The translations under genes and the position numbers were made by a program. The notes under the pieces are model-generated. The model saw only the letters and a program-made list of their open reading frames with translations. It was not told where the DNA came from and made no database searches. This document shows positions 33,467-44,953 of a DNA stretch of 64,000 bases, in pieces. Origin of the DNA: Gonocerus acuteangulatus (taxonomy: Eukaryota; Arthropoda; Insecta; Hemiptera; Coreidae). The stretch covers positions 33,812,203 to 33,876,202 of the forward strand of contig OX328124.1 of NCBI GenBank assembly GCA_946811695.1. Direction: 5' to 3'. How positions within the stretch are numbered: position 1 is the stretch's first letter; every line of letters begins with the position of its first letter.

Positions 33467-34672
33467 TCTAGTGGATACAGAAGGATCAAGAACAAGTTCT
33501 CAAAATTGAGTAGATACCACTGCCTAATGAAGCCTATATAGAAGAATATGCCTAATAAAGTCAATAGAGTAAATACAAATTGAACAAGAGCAAGTCTTGA
33601 GGAAATCTTTTTTTCTTCTATTTAAATACTTTTATCAACATTTAGTCAATAAACCTGTGTTTTTTAATCGCTAATTTATGAATCGGTTCTTAACTAAACA
33701 GTCGTTATAATTGGTTAGTATATATCCAGTGTTTAAAAATATTGATTGCTTATTGATGAATCGGTTTACAACCAAATAGTCTTTATGAATATTTAATAAA
33801 TATCTAATACGGAATCACCTGCAACTTTTGATCGCTAATTTATGGATTGTCTCATAACTAAATAGTCGTTAATAATAGTCGTACAAAGAAAACTGTTGAT
33901 TGCTAATTTATGTATATGTTGACAACTAATTAATCTTTATCAATATTTACAATATAATTTTATGTCTGAATCTAGGTCAGTTTAAGAAATTTTAGTGAAC
34001 GAAATCTTAAAGTTGCTCTACCTACTCTTGCAAGGCTTTGTATTTGTGTCGGCAGATACCTGGGTTATATTACCCTACAAGGGTTACTTCTCTTGAGGAT
34101 TAACTCCTAGCAGGTAAATTTCTAGTAAACCCTCTGTTTGTTTGAGACTGAACCGACTGTCTATTCGTTCATAGTATCTAACCGTTGTAAAGTTTATTTT
34201 CTACATTTAGGAATTAATATACATATGTAGACTAAATCATAGCAATTGTCTACCCTCGCCGTCGGTGATCTTAACAATGTAGACTCGCTAATGTTACCTG
34301 ACCTTAGATAAATCGTAATTACAATTTGCTGCGACAACACGACATTTTATCAGAATTCCCTGTCTAATAAAGCCTATGAAGAATAATATGTCTAATAAAG
34401 CCTATCTAGTTGATAAAGAAGGTCTAAGAACAAGTCTTCAAGATTAAGTAGTATCTCCTGCCTTATAAAGCCTATATAGAATAATACGGCTAATAAAGCC
34501 GTATAAAGATTCATATAATTACTCAACAATAGATTCTAATTTAAAAACAGCTATTTTCGATATCTACCTGTTCTAAAACGTTAAATCATTTATTAGGCAC
34601 TTCGGATTACGTCATTAGGTCGACGTCAGAAGCGTGTTTCCTATCTGTGAAGTGAAGCAGGAAACAAGCTAA
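33467..34672 (+). mobile_element. 5'-truncated Helitron-like family A copy with empty MITE site
   Basis: Collinear with 29905-31000 of the right copy. It carries a single TACAGAAG (33475-33482) where the other copies hold the MITE. The end has a hairpin (GTTTCCT/AGGAAAC) followed by AAGCTAA (CTAA 34669-34672). Internal diverged duplications of ATTGATTGCTAATTTATG-type sequence are present. Confidence 0.6.
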
Positions 34673-35933
34673 AAACAGCAACCAATTAAAATGTGAGGTA
34701 AATAGAGGAAAAACGCCGTTCGTGGTGGTAGACAATCTTACAAGGAATTTCGCTCAGAAATACCCGAAATATTGTTTCTAATTTTACGTATCCTATTTTA
34801 TTGCCAAATAGATTTATATTCTATAATCAATAAAAAAAAAAAAAAAAAAACTACTAGCAATAAAGAACTAAGGGTAATACATGAAAATAGGGAATACCAA
34901 GAACAATTCTAAAATACGAAATCAAAACCAGTACTGTAATCTAGATATTCATACGGCATCTTCGAATTCTAACAAACAAAATAATGCTTTTAATTATACA
35001 TATCCTGTTTAATGAAAAATACATTAGACTACTATAAGCAAGTACAAAAATAACGAGCAGTGAAAAAAAAACTTCGGGAAACACATAAATAGATCCATTT
35101 AAATAAAGGAAACTAACTAAGTTTTAAGCACTTATTTCTCCTAATGTGACGACCCCATCAAACATTTCTGTAAAACATTTTTTGTAGAGAATTTAGTAAG
35201 CTTTCGAACTGTTACATTTCAATTGCCACGATCTCCTAACCCTTTTCGAGATATTAAGGAAAAAATACGAAGGGGGCCTAATAGATATTCATAAGGGATC
35301 TGAGCAAAAATAAAATATTCTAATTATACGTATCCTGTTTTATTGGCAAATACATTTGACTACTATAAGCAATTGCAAACAATAGGGAATATGCCAAAGA
35401 ACTCGGATTAGGAGCCTCGACAGTTTCAAGACATTTGAAGGAAATCGGCAAATCCAAAACTGACATTTCATACGGAACAGCCTGATATATTTCTAACAAT
35501 GAATTGTTTTTCTTATTTTAATTAATCTATTTTATTGTCAAATACATTATCCAACTATAAACAATGTAAAAATAGGAATAAAAACAGACAAAAAGAATTG
35601 TTCGAATAAACGAAATCAATTACTTCAAATTTTAAGCACTTATTTCTCCGATTGACATCGCTTATTCAAAACTTTCTTTAGAACCTTTCTTGTAGACCAT
35701 TTAGTAAGCTTTCGAATGGTAACCTTTCGCTTCCCAAGATTTTCAACCGTTTTCGAGATATTAAGAAATTATACGAAGTTCCCAAAACTTTTCATTATTT
35801 CTGACAACAGAAAATTGGTCTCATTTTACCTATCCTGTTTTACACACACATACATTTTCCTTACAAATACAACATAAGAAATTAAAAAAATAAAAAGCAA
35901 TAAAAAACCAAGGGAAAGAGACAAAAATTACAA
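34673..35933 (+). mobile_element. Further family A interior segment
   Basis: Matches 30970-31700 and 31550-32210 of the right copy in order (GCCGTTCGTGGTGGTAGA, AATACCAAGAACAATTC, CGACAGTTTCAAGACATTTG, CTTATTTCTCCGATTGACAT). It has no 5' or 3' terminus of its own and leads directly into the tandem units. Confidence 0.6.
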
Positions 35934-36585
35934 AAAGAACGACAAAAACCCGTTCATAAGAACAAAACAGACGTATTTGAAGTTTTAAGCACTTATTTCT
36001 CCGATTGACATAACCTAATCAAAAATAGTTTTAGAATCATTTTTGTAGAGAATTTAGTAAGCTTTCAAATAGTTTCTATCCACTTTCCACGATTTCCCAA
36101 CCGTGTTCGAGATATTAATGAAAGTATACGAAGTTCCCAAAACTTTTCATGTCTGTTCATTAAATATTTTATTCTAACCCTTCCTTAACTCCAAACGTAA
36201 CATAACTTTCAACATATTAGTTTTAATGAAAGTAGAACATGCAGATAATGTTTCAACTGAATCCCGTGATTCTAAGTACCCAAACCAAAAACGGTATTCA
36301 AAAACTATTTTTCCAATTTTCTCGAAAACGGTTAAAGCTATCGCCTTGAAAATGGTTTCATTCGTTTTCCTTGCCCAAGAAGCCTATAAAAAGAGTACTT
36401 ACAAGCTTATGAACTCAAAAACGTAAGCGTTACGATTTTTTTTGCGCGAATTTCGCCCCAAACGCCATCTTCCAGTGGGCGGATTTTGCTGGTTAACGAA
36501 CTTGACCTTTCAAATTGGACGACAGATTTTTGTACCAAATTTCATCAAAATCGGACCATTCGTCTTCTATTTAGAGAGCGAACAG

Positions 36586-36626
<41 letters not shown>

Positions 36627-36785
36627 TATACATATATATATATATACAAATTTGAACCACCGTTATTTTTGGTTTCTAGGGGTTCTGAAACGCAAAATTT
36701 TCTAGTCGGCACTTCCGGATTGTTTCATTGTATCAACCTTATAAGCGGGGTTCCTCCCTATGGGGGAGGGAGGAACCGCGCTAAA
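35934..36785 (+). mobile_element. Tandem Helitron-like unit 1 (~852 bp)
   Basis: Starts AAGAACGACAAAAACCCG. Holds the CTTATTTCTCCGATTGAC block, GTAAGCGTTACGATTTTTTT, CCAGTGGGCGGATTTTGC, (TA)n at 36590-36645, and AACCACCGTTATTTT. Ends with the hairpin GGTTCCTCCC/GGGAGGAACC and GCGCTAA (CTAA 36781-36784). Confidence 0.75.
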
Positions 36786-37466
36786 AAGAACGACAAAAAC
36801 CCGTTCATAAGAACAAAACAGACGTATTTGAAGTTTTAAGCATTTATTTCTCCGATTGACATAACCTAATCAAAAATAGTTTTAGAATCATTTTTGTAGA
36901 GAATTTAGTAAGCTTTCAAATAGTTTTGATCCACTTACCACGATTTCCCAACCGTGTTCGAGATATTAATGAAAGTATATTAAGTTTCCAAAACTTTTCA
37001 TATCTGTTCATAAAATATTTTATTCTAGCCCTTCCTTAACTCCAAACATAACATAACTTTCAACATATTAGTTTTAATGAAAGTAGAACATGCAGATAAT
37101 GTTTCAACTGAATCCCGTTATTCTAAGTACCCAAACCAAAAACGGTATTCAAAAACTATTTTTCCAATTTTCTCGACAACGGTTAAAGCTATCGCCTTGT
37201 AAATGGTTTCATTCGTTTTTCTAGCCCAAGAAGCCTATAAAACGAGTACTTACAAGCTTATGAACTCAAAAATGTAAGCGTTACGATTTTTTCTGCGCGA
37301 ATTTCGCCCCAAACGCCATCTTCCAGTGGGCGGATTTTGCTGGTTAACGAACTTGACCTTTCAAATTGGACGACAGATTTTTGTACCAAATTTCATCAAA
37401 ATCGGACCATTCGTCTTCTATTTAGAGAGCGAACAGACAAATATATATATATATATATATAAATAA

Positions 37467-37500
<34 letters not shown>

Positions 37501-37637
37501 AAATTTGAACCACTGTTATTTTCGGTTTCTAGGGGTTCTGAAACGCAAAATTTTCTAGTCGGCACTTCCGGATTGTTTCATTGTATCAACCTTATAAGCG
37601 GGGTTCCTCCCTATGGGGGAGGGAGGAACCGCGCTAA
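36786..37637 (+). mobile_element. Tandem Helitron-like unit 2 (~852 bp)
   Basis: A head-to-tail copy of unit 1 at about 97% by eye, again ending hairpin plus CTAA (37633-37636). The 66-codon frame of unit 1 (36226-36426) is interrupted here by TAA near 37199, which argues against coding function. Confidence 0.75.
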
Positions 37638-38099
37638 AAATGTATAAAGATCCGAAAACTTTTCATGTCTATTAATAAAATAATTTTTTTCGCATACTTC
37701 CTTAACTCCAAATATAACCAAAATTTAAACATCTTAGTTAGGATTAATTTCCAAGTTGTAGAAAATATTTCAATTGAATCCCGCGATTCTAAGTACTCAC
37801 AAAAATATAATGACTTACAAAAACATTAATTCCACTTTTCTCAGGAACGGTTACAGATATCGCCTTACAAATGGTTTCATTTGTTTTCGTATGTTAAGAA
37901 ACCTATAAAACAAGTACCTGCAAGCATATAAACTCAATAACGTAAGCGTTACGATTTTTTTCGCGCGAATTTCGCCCCAAACACTATCTTTTAGTGGGCG
38001 GATTCTGCTGGTTAACGAACTTGACCTTTCAAATTAGACGACAGATTTTTGTACCAAATTTTTTACCATATTTGAGCTTGCTAGAGCGCGAACAGACAA

Positions 38100-38172
<73 letters not shown>

Positions 38173-38300
38173 CAAATTTGGGCCACCAATATTTTCGTGA
38201 TCTATAGGGTCTGAAACGTGAAAGTTTCTAGTCGGCACTTCCGGATTGCGTCATGAGGTCAACCTCATAAGCGCGTTCTCCCTATGGAGAAAGGGAGTAA
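37638..38300 (+). mobile_element. Third, diverged Helitron-like unit
   Basis: Same order as units 1 and 2 from TTAACTCCAAAT onward, including GTAAGCGTTACGATTTTTTT, TGGTTAACGAACTTGACC, (TA)n at 38102-38172 and GGCACTTCCGGATTGCG. The end hairpin (TTCTCCCTATGGAGAAAGGGAG) is altered and CTAA is lost. Confidence 0.7.
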
Positions 38301-38830
38301 AAGGGTAAACTATTCCAAATTTCTATAATATTTACTAAATTAAAAACAAAAAAAGTTATGTAAGTAAAAATCATAAGTTAATATCTACTATATATTTGTC
38401 TAATACCACTGACTCACTGACCTATCATCGCCCAACCCAAACCACTTGCCAGAAAAATTTGAAATTTTGGACTTTACCGAAATTGATAGGTCTTTGGTGG
38501 GTAGGATGATTATAGAACCTCAGGAATGTAGTGCAAACAAAATGGTGCATTTTCTCAGTGAACGAGGTAAATATACATTGTAAATAAAACATGAGGACAT
38601 TAGTAGGGAATTATTTTCAACAAAGTATCTAAAGTAAATAATCTAAGGGGTTAAGTCCGCTAGTAAATATACTGCTGCCTTAGGTGTTGGTGGAGACCGT
38701 CGTCGGCATCGGTGAGAGTAATGTGGGCTTTTCTCGCCGATAACCGATGCCAGTGACGACTAATCCCTTCTTGAGTTAATACTAATCCCTTGAGTTGTTC
38801 GTTTTATAATTCATTTATTTTTTTTTTATT
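38301..38830. other. Mostly unrecognised; strong hairpin at 38696-38760
   Basis: CGTCGTCGGCATCGGT and ACCGATGCCAGTGACGAC are inverse complements around a ~28-nt loop. CTAATCCCTT is duplicated just after. No coding frame. Confidence 0.5.
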
Positions 38831-38872
38831 TATTTTTTTTTTACGGCGCATCGACATCTCGGCCATTAGCCA
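38831..38872 (-). mobile_element. SINE tail fragment
   Basis: The minus strand GGCTAATGGCCGAGATG then TCGATGCGCCGTAAAA is the shared SINE 3' tail followed by A/T-rich sequence. Confidence 0.75.
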
Positions 38873-39818
38873 TTTGATCAAGTGAAAACAATTTTATATA
38901 ATTTCTTTTGGGTTATAATGATCTTTTATTAGTAACTATGTTATATATATACACACATATTAACAAGTAAAGGACAAAGCCCTACCCTTAAGACTTCGAA
39001 TTGGACATTCATTACTTACAAGTGGAAAGAAAAGGGAGGCACTTGGTAACGTAAATTTCACAATTAAATATATATATTTTGATATTTCAATTTTCATACC
39101 CTTCATTTTTTATATTTAATATTTTTTTTATTTTCAACAATGTCCTGAAACATTTGTCCTATAACAATATTGAAAGGAATTTAATTGTTATATATTTATG
39201 TCTATCTATTGTTAGGTTTTTTTGGAGTAGTTGCTCGAAAAATATTTAATGTTTTAGGATTTATATTATGTTATTTTAATTTATTGATAGTTTACTTGTA
39301 AGCTTCATATTTTACGTGTTAGCTAAGAGAAACGGAATAGCACATCTCTCTTATTGTAATGATCCAATAAATAATACTGCCGTAAATGATGACTTTTGAT
39401 TCCGATAAACCCATGTCTAGAGAGTCTTTAAGGCAGAAATAAGACTTTAGGAAGGGGAAACTTTCATGATGGAAGTTTTGAGTATATTTTGTGTCATCCG
39501 TGTATTTGATTTGTGGTGGGGGGACACGATTGAGGTCGCCATGAATAAATGCAGAACTGCGGCGCATGGCGGCAGTCAAAATCAATTATTTATTCCTACC
39601 ATTGGGGAAGGGAACATAATTACTCAAGCCGATAGAATTATTTTATTCTCAACGATATTACATAAAACTAATAAATGAAAACATAGTTAGAACCTATAAA
39701 GTTTTATACTGACTTGTAAGGTTGTAAGGACTATTTTGTATCACGGAGCTAATTTAAAGTCGCTTTGTCTTTTATTTATTTTTCCTACTCATAAGTAGGA
39801 ACAGCCAATAGAGCTTAA
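38873..39818. other. No recognised feature
   Basis: AT-rich DNA. Overlapping frames on both strands at 39319-39678 include RRSSAFIHGDLNRVPPPQ (minus) but no known motif; I do not call a gene. Confidence 0.4.
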
Positions 39819-39819
39819 G

Positions 39820-39992
39820 GCTACGTGCGGTCTGGACATGCAAAAGCGTGTAAGCTACGTGCGGTTTGGACATGCAAAAGTGTGTAAGCTACATGCGGTC
39901 TGGACATGCAAAAGCGTGTAAGCTACGTGCGGTCTGGATATGCAAAAGCGTGTAAGGCTACGTGCGGTCTGGACATGCAAAAGCGTGTAAGC
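39820..39992. repeat. 34-bp tandem array, 5 copies
   Basis: GCTACGTGCGGTCTGGACATG starts at 39820, 39854, 39888, 39922 and 39957 with GCAAAAGCGTGTAA between; one copy has an extra G. Confidence 0.97.
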
Positions 39993-40216
39993 TCAAGATT
40001 GATTCTGTTGCTCGAAACAGTCGATGAATGATTAAAAAAAAATAATAATAAAAAAAAAACAGTTTTTAAATCTATGCAACTTGCAATCTACGCGAAATAA
40101 AATGATTGTTTCAAATTTCTATATGATCGTTTTTTTAGTTAATTAATTAATGTGGAAATAGTCGGGGTTTTGTCGTGATGAAACTAAAATTTAAAATACA
40201 AATTAGTTTTAATTGG

Positions 40217-40252
40217 AAACGTTTCGGCATAAATTTCAAGCCTTCGTGAGAA
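40217..40252 (-). ncRNA. Hammerhead-like motif (degenerate)
   Basis: The minus strand CTCACGA, AGGCTTGAAATTTATGCC, GAAACG fits the order core, stem II, GAAA. One core base differs from CUGANGA and the stem has mismatches. It shares the GAAGGCTTGAA...GCCGAAACGT string with the copy at 12101. Confidence 0.4.
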
Positions 40253-40427
40253 TGACGATAAGAGAGAAAAAATAAAAAAAAAACATTGGTCGGAAGTCGT
40301 TACGTCACTCAAGAGTTGCATGATTATTTTAGTTACATTAGTTATTTTCTCCCCTTATGATATCAATACCCACGACTCATTCGCCTCCAATCCTCCCTGC
40401 TAGTCGCTGGGTGTGGTTGGATGGTGT

Positions 40428-40477
40428 AGGAAGGATTCTAGGATGACCTGGAGATAGGTCATTCTAGAATCCTTCCT
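40428..40477. ncRNA. 22-bp near-perfect hairpin
   Basis: AGGAAGGATTCTAGGATGAC.. pairs with its inverse AGGTCATTCTAGAATCC... over 22 positions with one G-T type exception and a 6-nt loop (GGAGAT). On the minus strand it lies upstream of the hammerhead-like motif at 40217, as the self-complementary element at 8708 does for 8780. It could alternatively be a short DNA palindrome. Confidence 0.55.
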
Positions 40478-40577
40478 ATAAGGTATTCGGCTGACAACTG
40501 GGGACACCTGAGGCGTGGACAAGTAACTAATATCAAATTGCAAAATTCAGTTTAAATGTAGATTGTAATATTCTGTA

Positions 40578-40581
<4 letters not shown>

Positions 40582-40629
<48 letters not shown>
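40582..40629. repeat. (TA)n microsatellite
   Basis: About 24 uninterrupted TA units. Confidence 0.97.
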
Positions 40630-40631
<2 letters not shown>

Positions 40632-41575
40632 CTTACTACTTATAAAAAAAAGAAGAAAAAAAACCTTATTAGTTATATTAGTAGTAAAAATTAATATTAA
40701 TTATATTGATTTTTATATTACTTTTCTGTAATCAACTCAATTATATTTTCACAGTCCTCAATATCATATTTTTGTAAATATCTATGTAATAATTATTTAA
40801 CTTTAAGAGCTTCACAGCAATGATCTACCCTACAATAATTTATAAAAAAAATATAAGGAAATAAATTTATAAATTATAAACCCAGGATCAGTAACACAAT
40901 TAGAAAATAAACAGCAAGTCGTGTATACATATATATAATAGTATAGTAATCATAGAGAGATTAGACTAAGTCGGAGGTTATTATCCTGGTATGAGAAACT
41001 TTGACTTGGTTGAAATTATGAGTTGTTCGTGGATGAACTATATTTTATTTTACGTCGTTGGTGTCTTTAAGCACGTCAGTATGATATCAATATCTCGGCC
41101 CCTATCTGATAATAGTTCACTTAAGCTACGAGACACCTGTTAAATTGTATCCTTTAATGAAGATATTTAAAACGTCTGCATTAAATAAATAATATAAATA
41201 TCTAAATATTTATTATTAGACATAAGATCATTGAATTGGCACGAATGACTATGAAGTTAACACGTCCCTAACTAACCTTGAACAAGCGTAAGCAGTAAGG
41301 TTGGTCATTCAATTTCGTATATTGCCTTTTAATAACCTGATTCTTATCTGTTGTTTGATTGAATGATTGACCCTAATCAAGAATTGCCTCTGATGTACCT
41401 GAATGTAGGTATACATTCTCTGTCTGGTTTGTTTTCCTTTCATTAGACAGATAATTTCAATTACTAAAAGAATTTAAAAAAAAAAAGTATTCAAGTTAAT
41501 ATCTACCTACTTCATGATCCGATTCTGCTGGTTTTAGAGCATATCTATCTATCTAATTAGTTTTGAACGATATAT
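40630..41575. other. No recognised feature
   Basis: AT-rich DNA without supported frames. Confidence 0.4.
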
Positions 41576-42050
41576 AAATCGTTTATTAGCAAAAAAACAA
41601 GAATTACGGCTGCTAGAGGTAACATTTATATTTTTACCTCGAACAGAAGTTCCAGTAAACTTCATTCCCAATGGACAGAAATTGATTTCATTCAGAGTGC
41701 ATATTTTCACCATAAGAAAACAAAAATTACGGCTGCTAGGAGGACATTTACAATTAGTTCTGAACAACTGGTGAAGGTAAACATCTAATTCTACTGAACA
41801 TAATTTGTTTTCATTCACATGAAAACTTCCACATAATTATTAAATGCTATACAGAGGTTTTCGTAGAGTAGGAAAACAAAAGATACGCCCAGTAGGGAAG
41901 CACTGGCATTTCTGCCTTAGACGGGGGTTTCAGATTAACTCTAATCAACGAGCAATTATTTTGCAAAACTGCGAACCAATTTTAACTTTTGTAAATGATT
42001 TAATTACACGAAATATAATTAAAAATCGTCGACGGATTGAGTAGGTATCT
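41576..42050. repeat. Degenerate ~130-bp tandem units related to Helitron-like B interior
   Basis: CAAGAATTACGGCTGCTAG, CAAAAATTACGGCTGCTAGG and CAAAAGATACGCCCAGTAGG recur about 130 bp apart, resembling CAAAAATCACGGCTGGTAG in the family B units. The 89-codon minus frame at 41549-41818 repeats SSRN-CF twice because of this duplication, and the plus frame 41844-42044 lies in the third unit. Confidence 0.5.
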
Positions 42051-42280
42051 CTAGCATGTATACGAGCGAAATAATTAAACTAAAACATCTAATAATAAAA
42101 ACTTGTGATTTAAAAAAAAAAATGTTATCTTTAAAATAAAAAAAGAAATGTTTTTTCTATTTACGAATTTTTCCTTTATTGTTATTTTAGTTTTTTGGCC
42201 GATATTTTGGCAAAAAATTAGCGCCCCCCCCCGTATAGTTCCAAACATAGGTACGTTTTTACAGATGTTCGTGTACCAAG

Positions 42281-42285
<5 letters not shown>

Positions 42286-42338
<53 letters not shown>

Positions 42339-42508
42339 GCCGCATCAACTATTTGGCTATTAGCGCCGGGCTATCTACAGGTTGCCACCCTTTTCTAATG
42401 CCAACACCACGTGGTCGGTCACCCATTCAGGTACTGACCACGCCCGACGTTGCTTAACTTCGGTGATCTATAGGAACCGGTGTATTCAGCGTGGCTATGG
42501 CCGTTGGC
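42286..42508 (-). mobile_element. 5S-rRNA-derived SINE with perfect 12-bp TSD
   Basis: On the minus strand 5S rRNA (GCCAACGGCCATAGCCACG, then CACCGAAGTTAAGCAACGTC, GTACCTGAATGGGTGACCG and CGACCACGTGGTGTTGGC), then the body GGCAACCTGTAGATAGCCCGG and CGCTAATAGCC, then ~55 A's (T-run 42284-42336). TACCAAGCAATT occurs exactly at 42274-42285 and 42509-42520. The most complete and youngest-looking 5S-SINE here. Confidence 0.96.
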
Positions 42509-42864
42509 TACCAAGCAATTCAATTTACTTTGTTTGTTTTTTCGTGTTCTCGTTTTTGGCGTTTTTCTCTCTCTTGGGAAGCTACGCTATTGAGGTGTTA
42601 ATCATTATTAAAATTTAAAACTGGAACAGCGACATCTACGCGCGTTTCCATTCTTATTCCTAGTATTATTTAAAAAGCTTGGAACCGAAACAATTAATAC
42701 TTAATTTGATATTTTATGAAAAATAAGAAGATTTTCTGGAAACTGGAAGCAGCCGACTCTAAGCGGTCATAACTCACTCCACATCATCGACATTCTAAAG
42801 GTAACCTCGATTGCAAACAATAACTAATATAATCATGCGTCTTATTTACTCGTCATGATTAACT

Positions 42865-43020
42865 GAAAAAAAATTCAATTAAAAAACAACCAATTAAAAA
42901 CAGTGTCAAACAGAGAAAAAAAATTCAATTAAAAAACAACCAATTAAAAACAGTGTCAAACAGAGAAAAAAAATTCAATTAAAAAACAACCAATTAAAAA
43001 CGGTGTCAAACAGAGAAAAA
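42865..43020. repeat. 50-bp tandem array, 3 copies
   Basis: GAAAAAAAATTCAATTAAAA starts at 42865, 42915 and 42965, with CAACCAATTAAAAAC and GTGTCAAACAGA; a fourth copy breaks off after 43015. A single related unit (AACAAAAAAACAACC, AGTGAGATAAACAAAGAG) lies at 29405-29450. Confidence 0.95.
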
Positions 43021-43490
43021 AAATTCAAAAGAACAACACCGAAATTTTCGAATTGTAAGCTCCAAAGTCTCTGAAACAAGAAATTTTCTGAGCAAGATTC
43101 CGTTATCATGTTGGCATCAAAAGCGAATTTTCTCCATAAGGAGTATAAATTTATTTCATTGCCCTAAAAAAAAATAAATCGTACTGGTTTATTAAAATTT
43201 AAAATAGGAAGTCGGGTCTGAATGACAATAACACCTATAGCACTATACTTTAGATAAGTCGACTCAACATCTGTAACAGCAAGCACTTAAGAGATATGGG
43301 AAATTCCCATAATATCCCCACATATTCAAGAAACGCGTTCTCCTTCCGTTCTAGACAACGATTCCATTGCAACACTTCTACCCATAAAAGCTAAACTGGG
43401 TTCGTTTATAGAAATAATAATAATACAAGAGACCTTAGTGGTGTCAACATTTTGTGAGCTCGTAATGTGTGTAAATATTTAAAATACGAG
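43021..43490. other. Weak family A 3'-like traces; otherwise nothing
   Basis: GTCTCTGAAACAAGAAATTTTC, TGAGCAAGATTCCG and GCATCAAAAGCGAATTTTCTCC echo the family A 3' region in order, without hairpin or CTAA. Confidence 0.35.
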
Positions 43491-43556
43491 TATGTATGGT
43501 GTGTGTAAGTATGGTGTGTGTAAGTGTGTGTAAGTATGGTGTGTGTAAGTATTTAT
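43491..43556. repeat. Short GTGTGTAAGTATG minisatellite
   Basis: TATGGTGTGTGTAAG repeats about four times with one partial unit. Confidence 0.9.
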
Positions 43557-43799
43557 TATGTTAATGTTGGAAGAGTGAATGAGTTACTGTAAATATCCGA
43601 CGATTTAGATTCAAGTCTAGAATTAAGGGTAGTTTCAATATTTGTTAAAAAAAGAATTAAGCACAGTTTCAATAGTTCAGTTTGGGTTCAGAATTCTTTC
43701 TTAATTGGTTTAAAAAGAAAGAACAGATAATGGCGCCAATGACTATAGTATTCGATGCACCCAAATTAGACTAAAAAAGAAAAAAAAATCGTTTAGAGC

Positions 43800-43995
43800 C
43801 TGCTGCTCAAATTCAGGAACATAAACATGCTTTAGGCCCACCCGTAAAACCTATGTAATCACATAGGTGCAGCGCTATGCCTATGCTCATACATAGCCAC
43901 CGCATGCGCGAACGCCAGCGGATACTTTTTTGTGACACTATTTTGTAACGCTTTTTAGCAGTTTAGCCATCGCTAAAGCATATTTATGCTAAAAA
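43800..43995 (+). repeat. Dispersed repeat, paralogue of 1021-1200
   Basis: CTCAAATTCAGGAACATAAA, CTTTAGGCCCACCCG, GCATGCGCGAACGCC and CAGTTTAGCCATCGCTAAAG. It contains one unit equivalent to the 54-bp repeat of 823-1016. Confidence 0.75.
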
Positions 43996-44031
43996 TAATA
44001 AAGCGTGAGCATTAAACCTGCTGGTGATATT

Positions 44032-44072
44032 TTAGCGGGTTTCTTCCCTCCCTAAATAGGGAGGAAACCAAT
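44032..44072 (-). mobile_element. Helitron-like 3' terminus (solo)
   Basis: The minus strand GGTTTCCTCCCT / AGGGAGGGAAGAAACC forms a hairpin followed by CGCTAAAA (CTAA 44032-44035). Sequence upstream on that strand is not recognisably family A or B, so this may mark a third family. Confidence 0.6.
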
Positions 44073-44688
44073 CTACATCCCTCTCTTTTTACATCAAACT
44101 ATCAAATACTCCACTAACATGTTCGATGACTTTTGTTCTGCCTTTAGTTCTACAATCTTCCAAAATTTATAAGTTTTCTTTTTGCTTCATTGTTTTTGCC
44201 TTACCGAGTTTTTCGGGTCCCTCTTCAAATTTAAATTGACGTTTATACTTGGTTGCATGATTTGATAAAGCCGTTCAGATTAAGAAATAGAATAAAAATA
44301 TGTTTAAAACCATTTTTTAACCTATAAGGCCTTCACAAAAAGAAAAGGGAAAAAACTATATATATATATATGAATGTATGAACATGTTAATATCTACTAA
44401 TTGCTAATTGCATTAAAACATAGTAAATCGCTCCATATCGGAGTGTTTTAAAAATAAATAAATAGAAATAACATAACAGAGACCTAATCTAATGATAGTA
44501 AACTAAAATATATGTTTAGCAGAGTTTGAAGAGTACGAGACGAACCTACTTCCAGCTGGGATAAGAAAGAAACTGGTCATGCAACTTGTTTGGAGGATCA
44601 GCTGTCTGGCTTTAAGACAGGCTGACAGTAACAACATTCCCTCTGTAAACTTCTACATCAGCATCTTCTGCAAAAAGTCAGGAAATAA
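44073..44688. other. No recognised feature
   Basis: AT-rich DNA presumably including the body of the element that ends at 44032; no frame or repeat supported. Confidence 0.4.
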
Positions 44689-44689
44689 T

Positions 44690-44953
44690 TGAAGGGGTCG
44701 GGGCAAAATAGTGCCAAGCAACATTTTCAACAAAACTGAACTGTAGCTACTACACGTTGAATATTATGTGGGACTATCAGTTGAAATGGTTGGGAGCAAC
44801 AAGATTAAGTAGCATACAGAGCTTGTAGTCATATTTTAGTAGCATTTACATCATACACTGATAGCCCCACATGATAGCCAACATAAAGAAGCGACAGATA
44901 GGTTTTGTTAAAAATGTTGCTTGGCACTATTTTCCCCCGACCTCTTCAATTTT
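44690..44953. mobile_element. MITE/foldback with ~50-bp terminal inverted repeats
   Basis: TTGAAGGGGTCGGGGCAAAAT...GCCAAGCAACATTTT at the left is the inverse of AAAATGTTGCTTGGC...TTCCCCCGACCTCTTCAA at the right; GGGACTATCAG / CTGATAGCCCC lie further in. About 265 bp with a non-coding centre. No TSD confirmed. Confidence 0.8.

Noticed and set aside
36226..36426. 66-codon ORF conserved at 18898-19098 and in part at 32603-32818
   Set aside because: It is shared because the transposon sequence is shared. The tandem copy near 37199 has a premature stop and substitutions do not favour synonymous sites.
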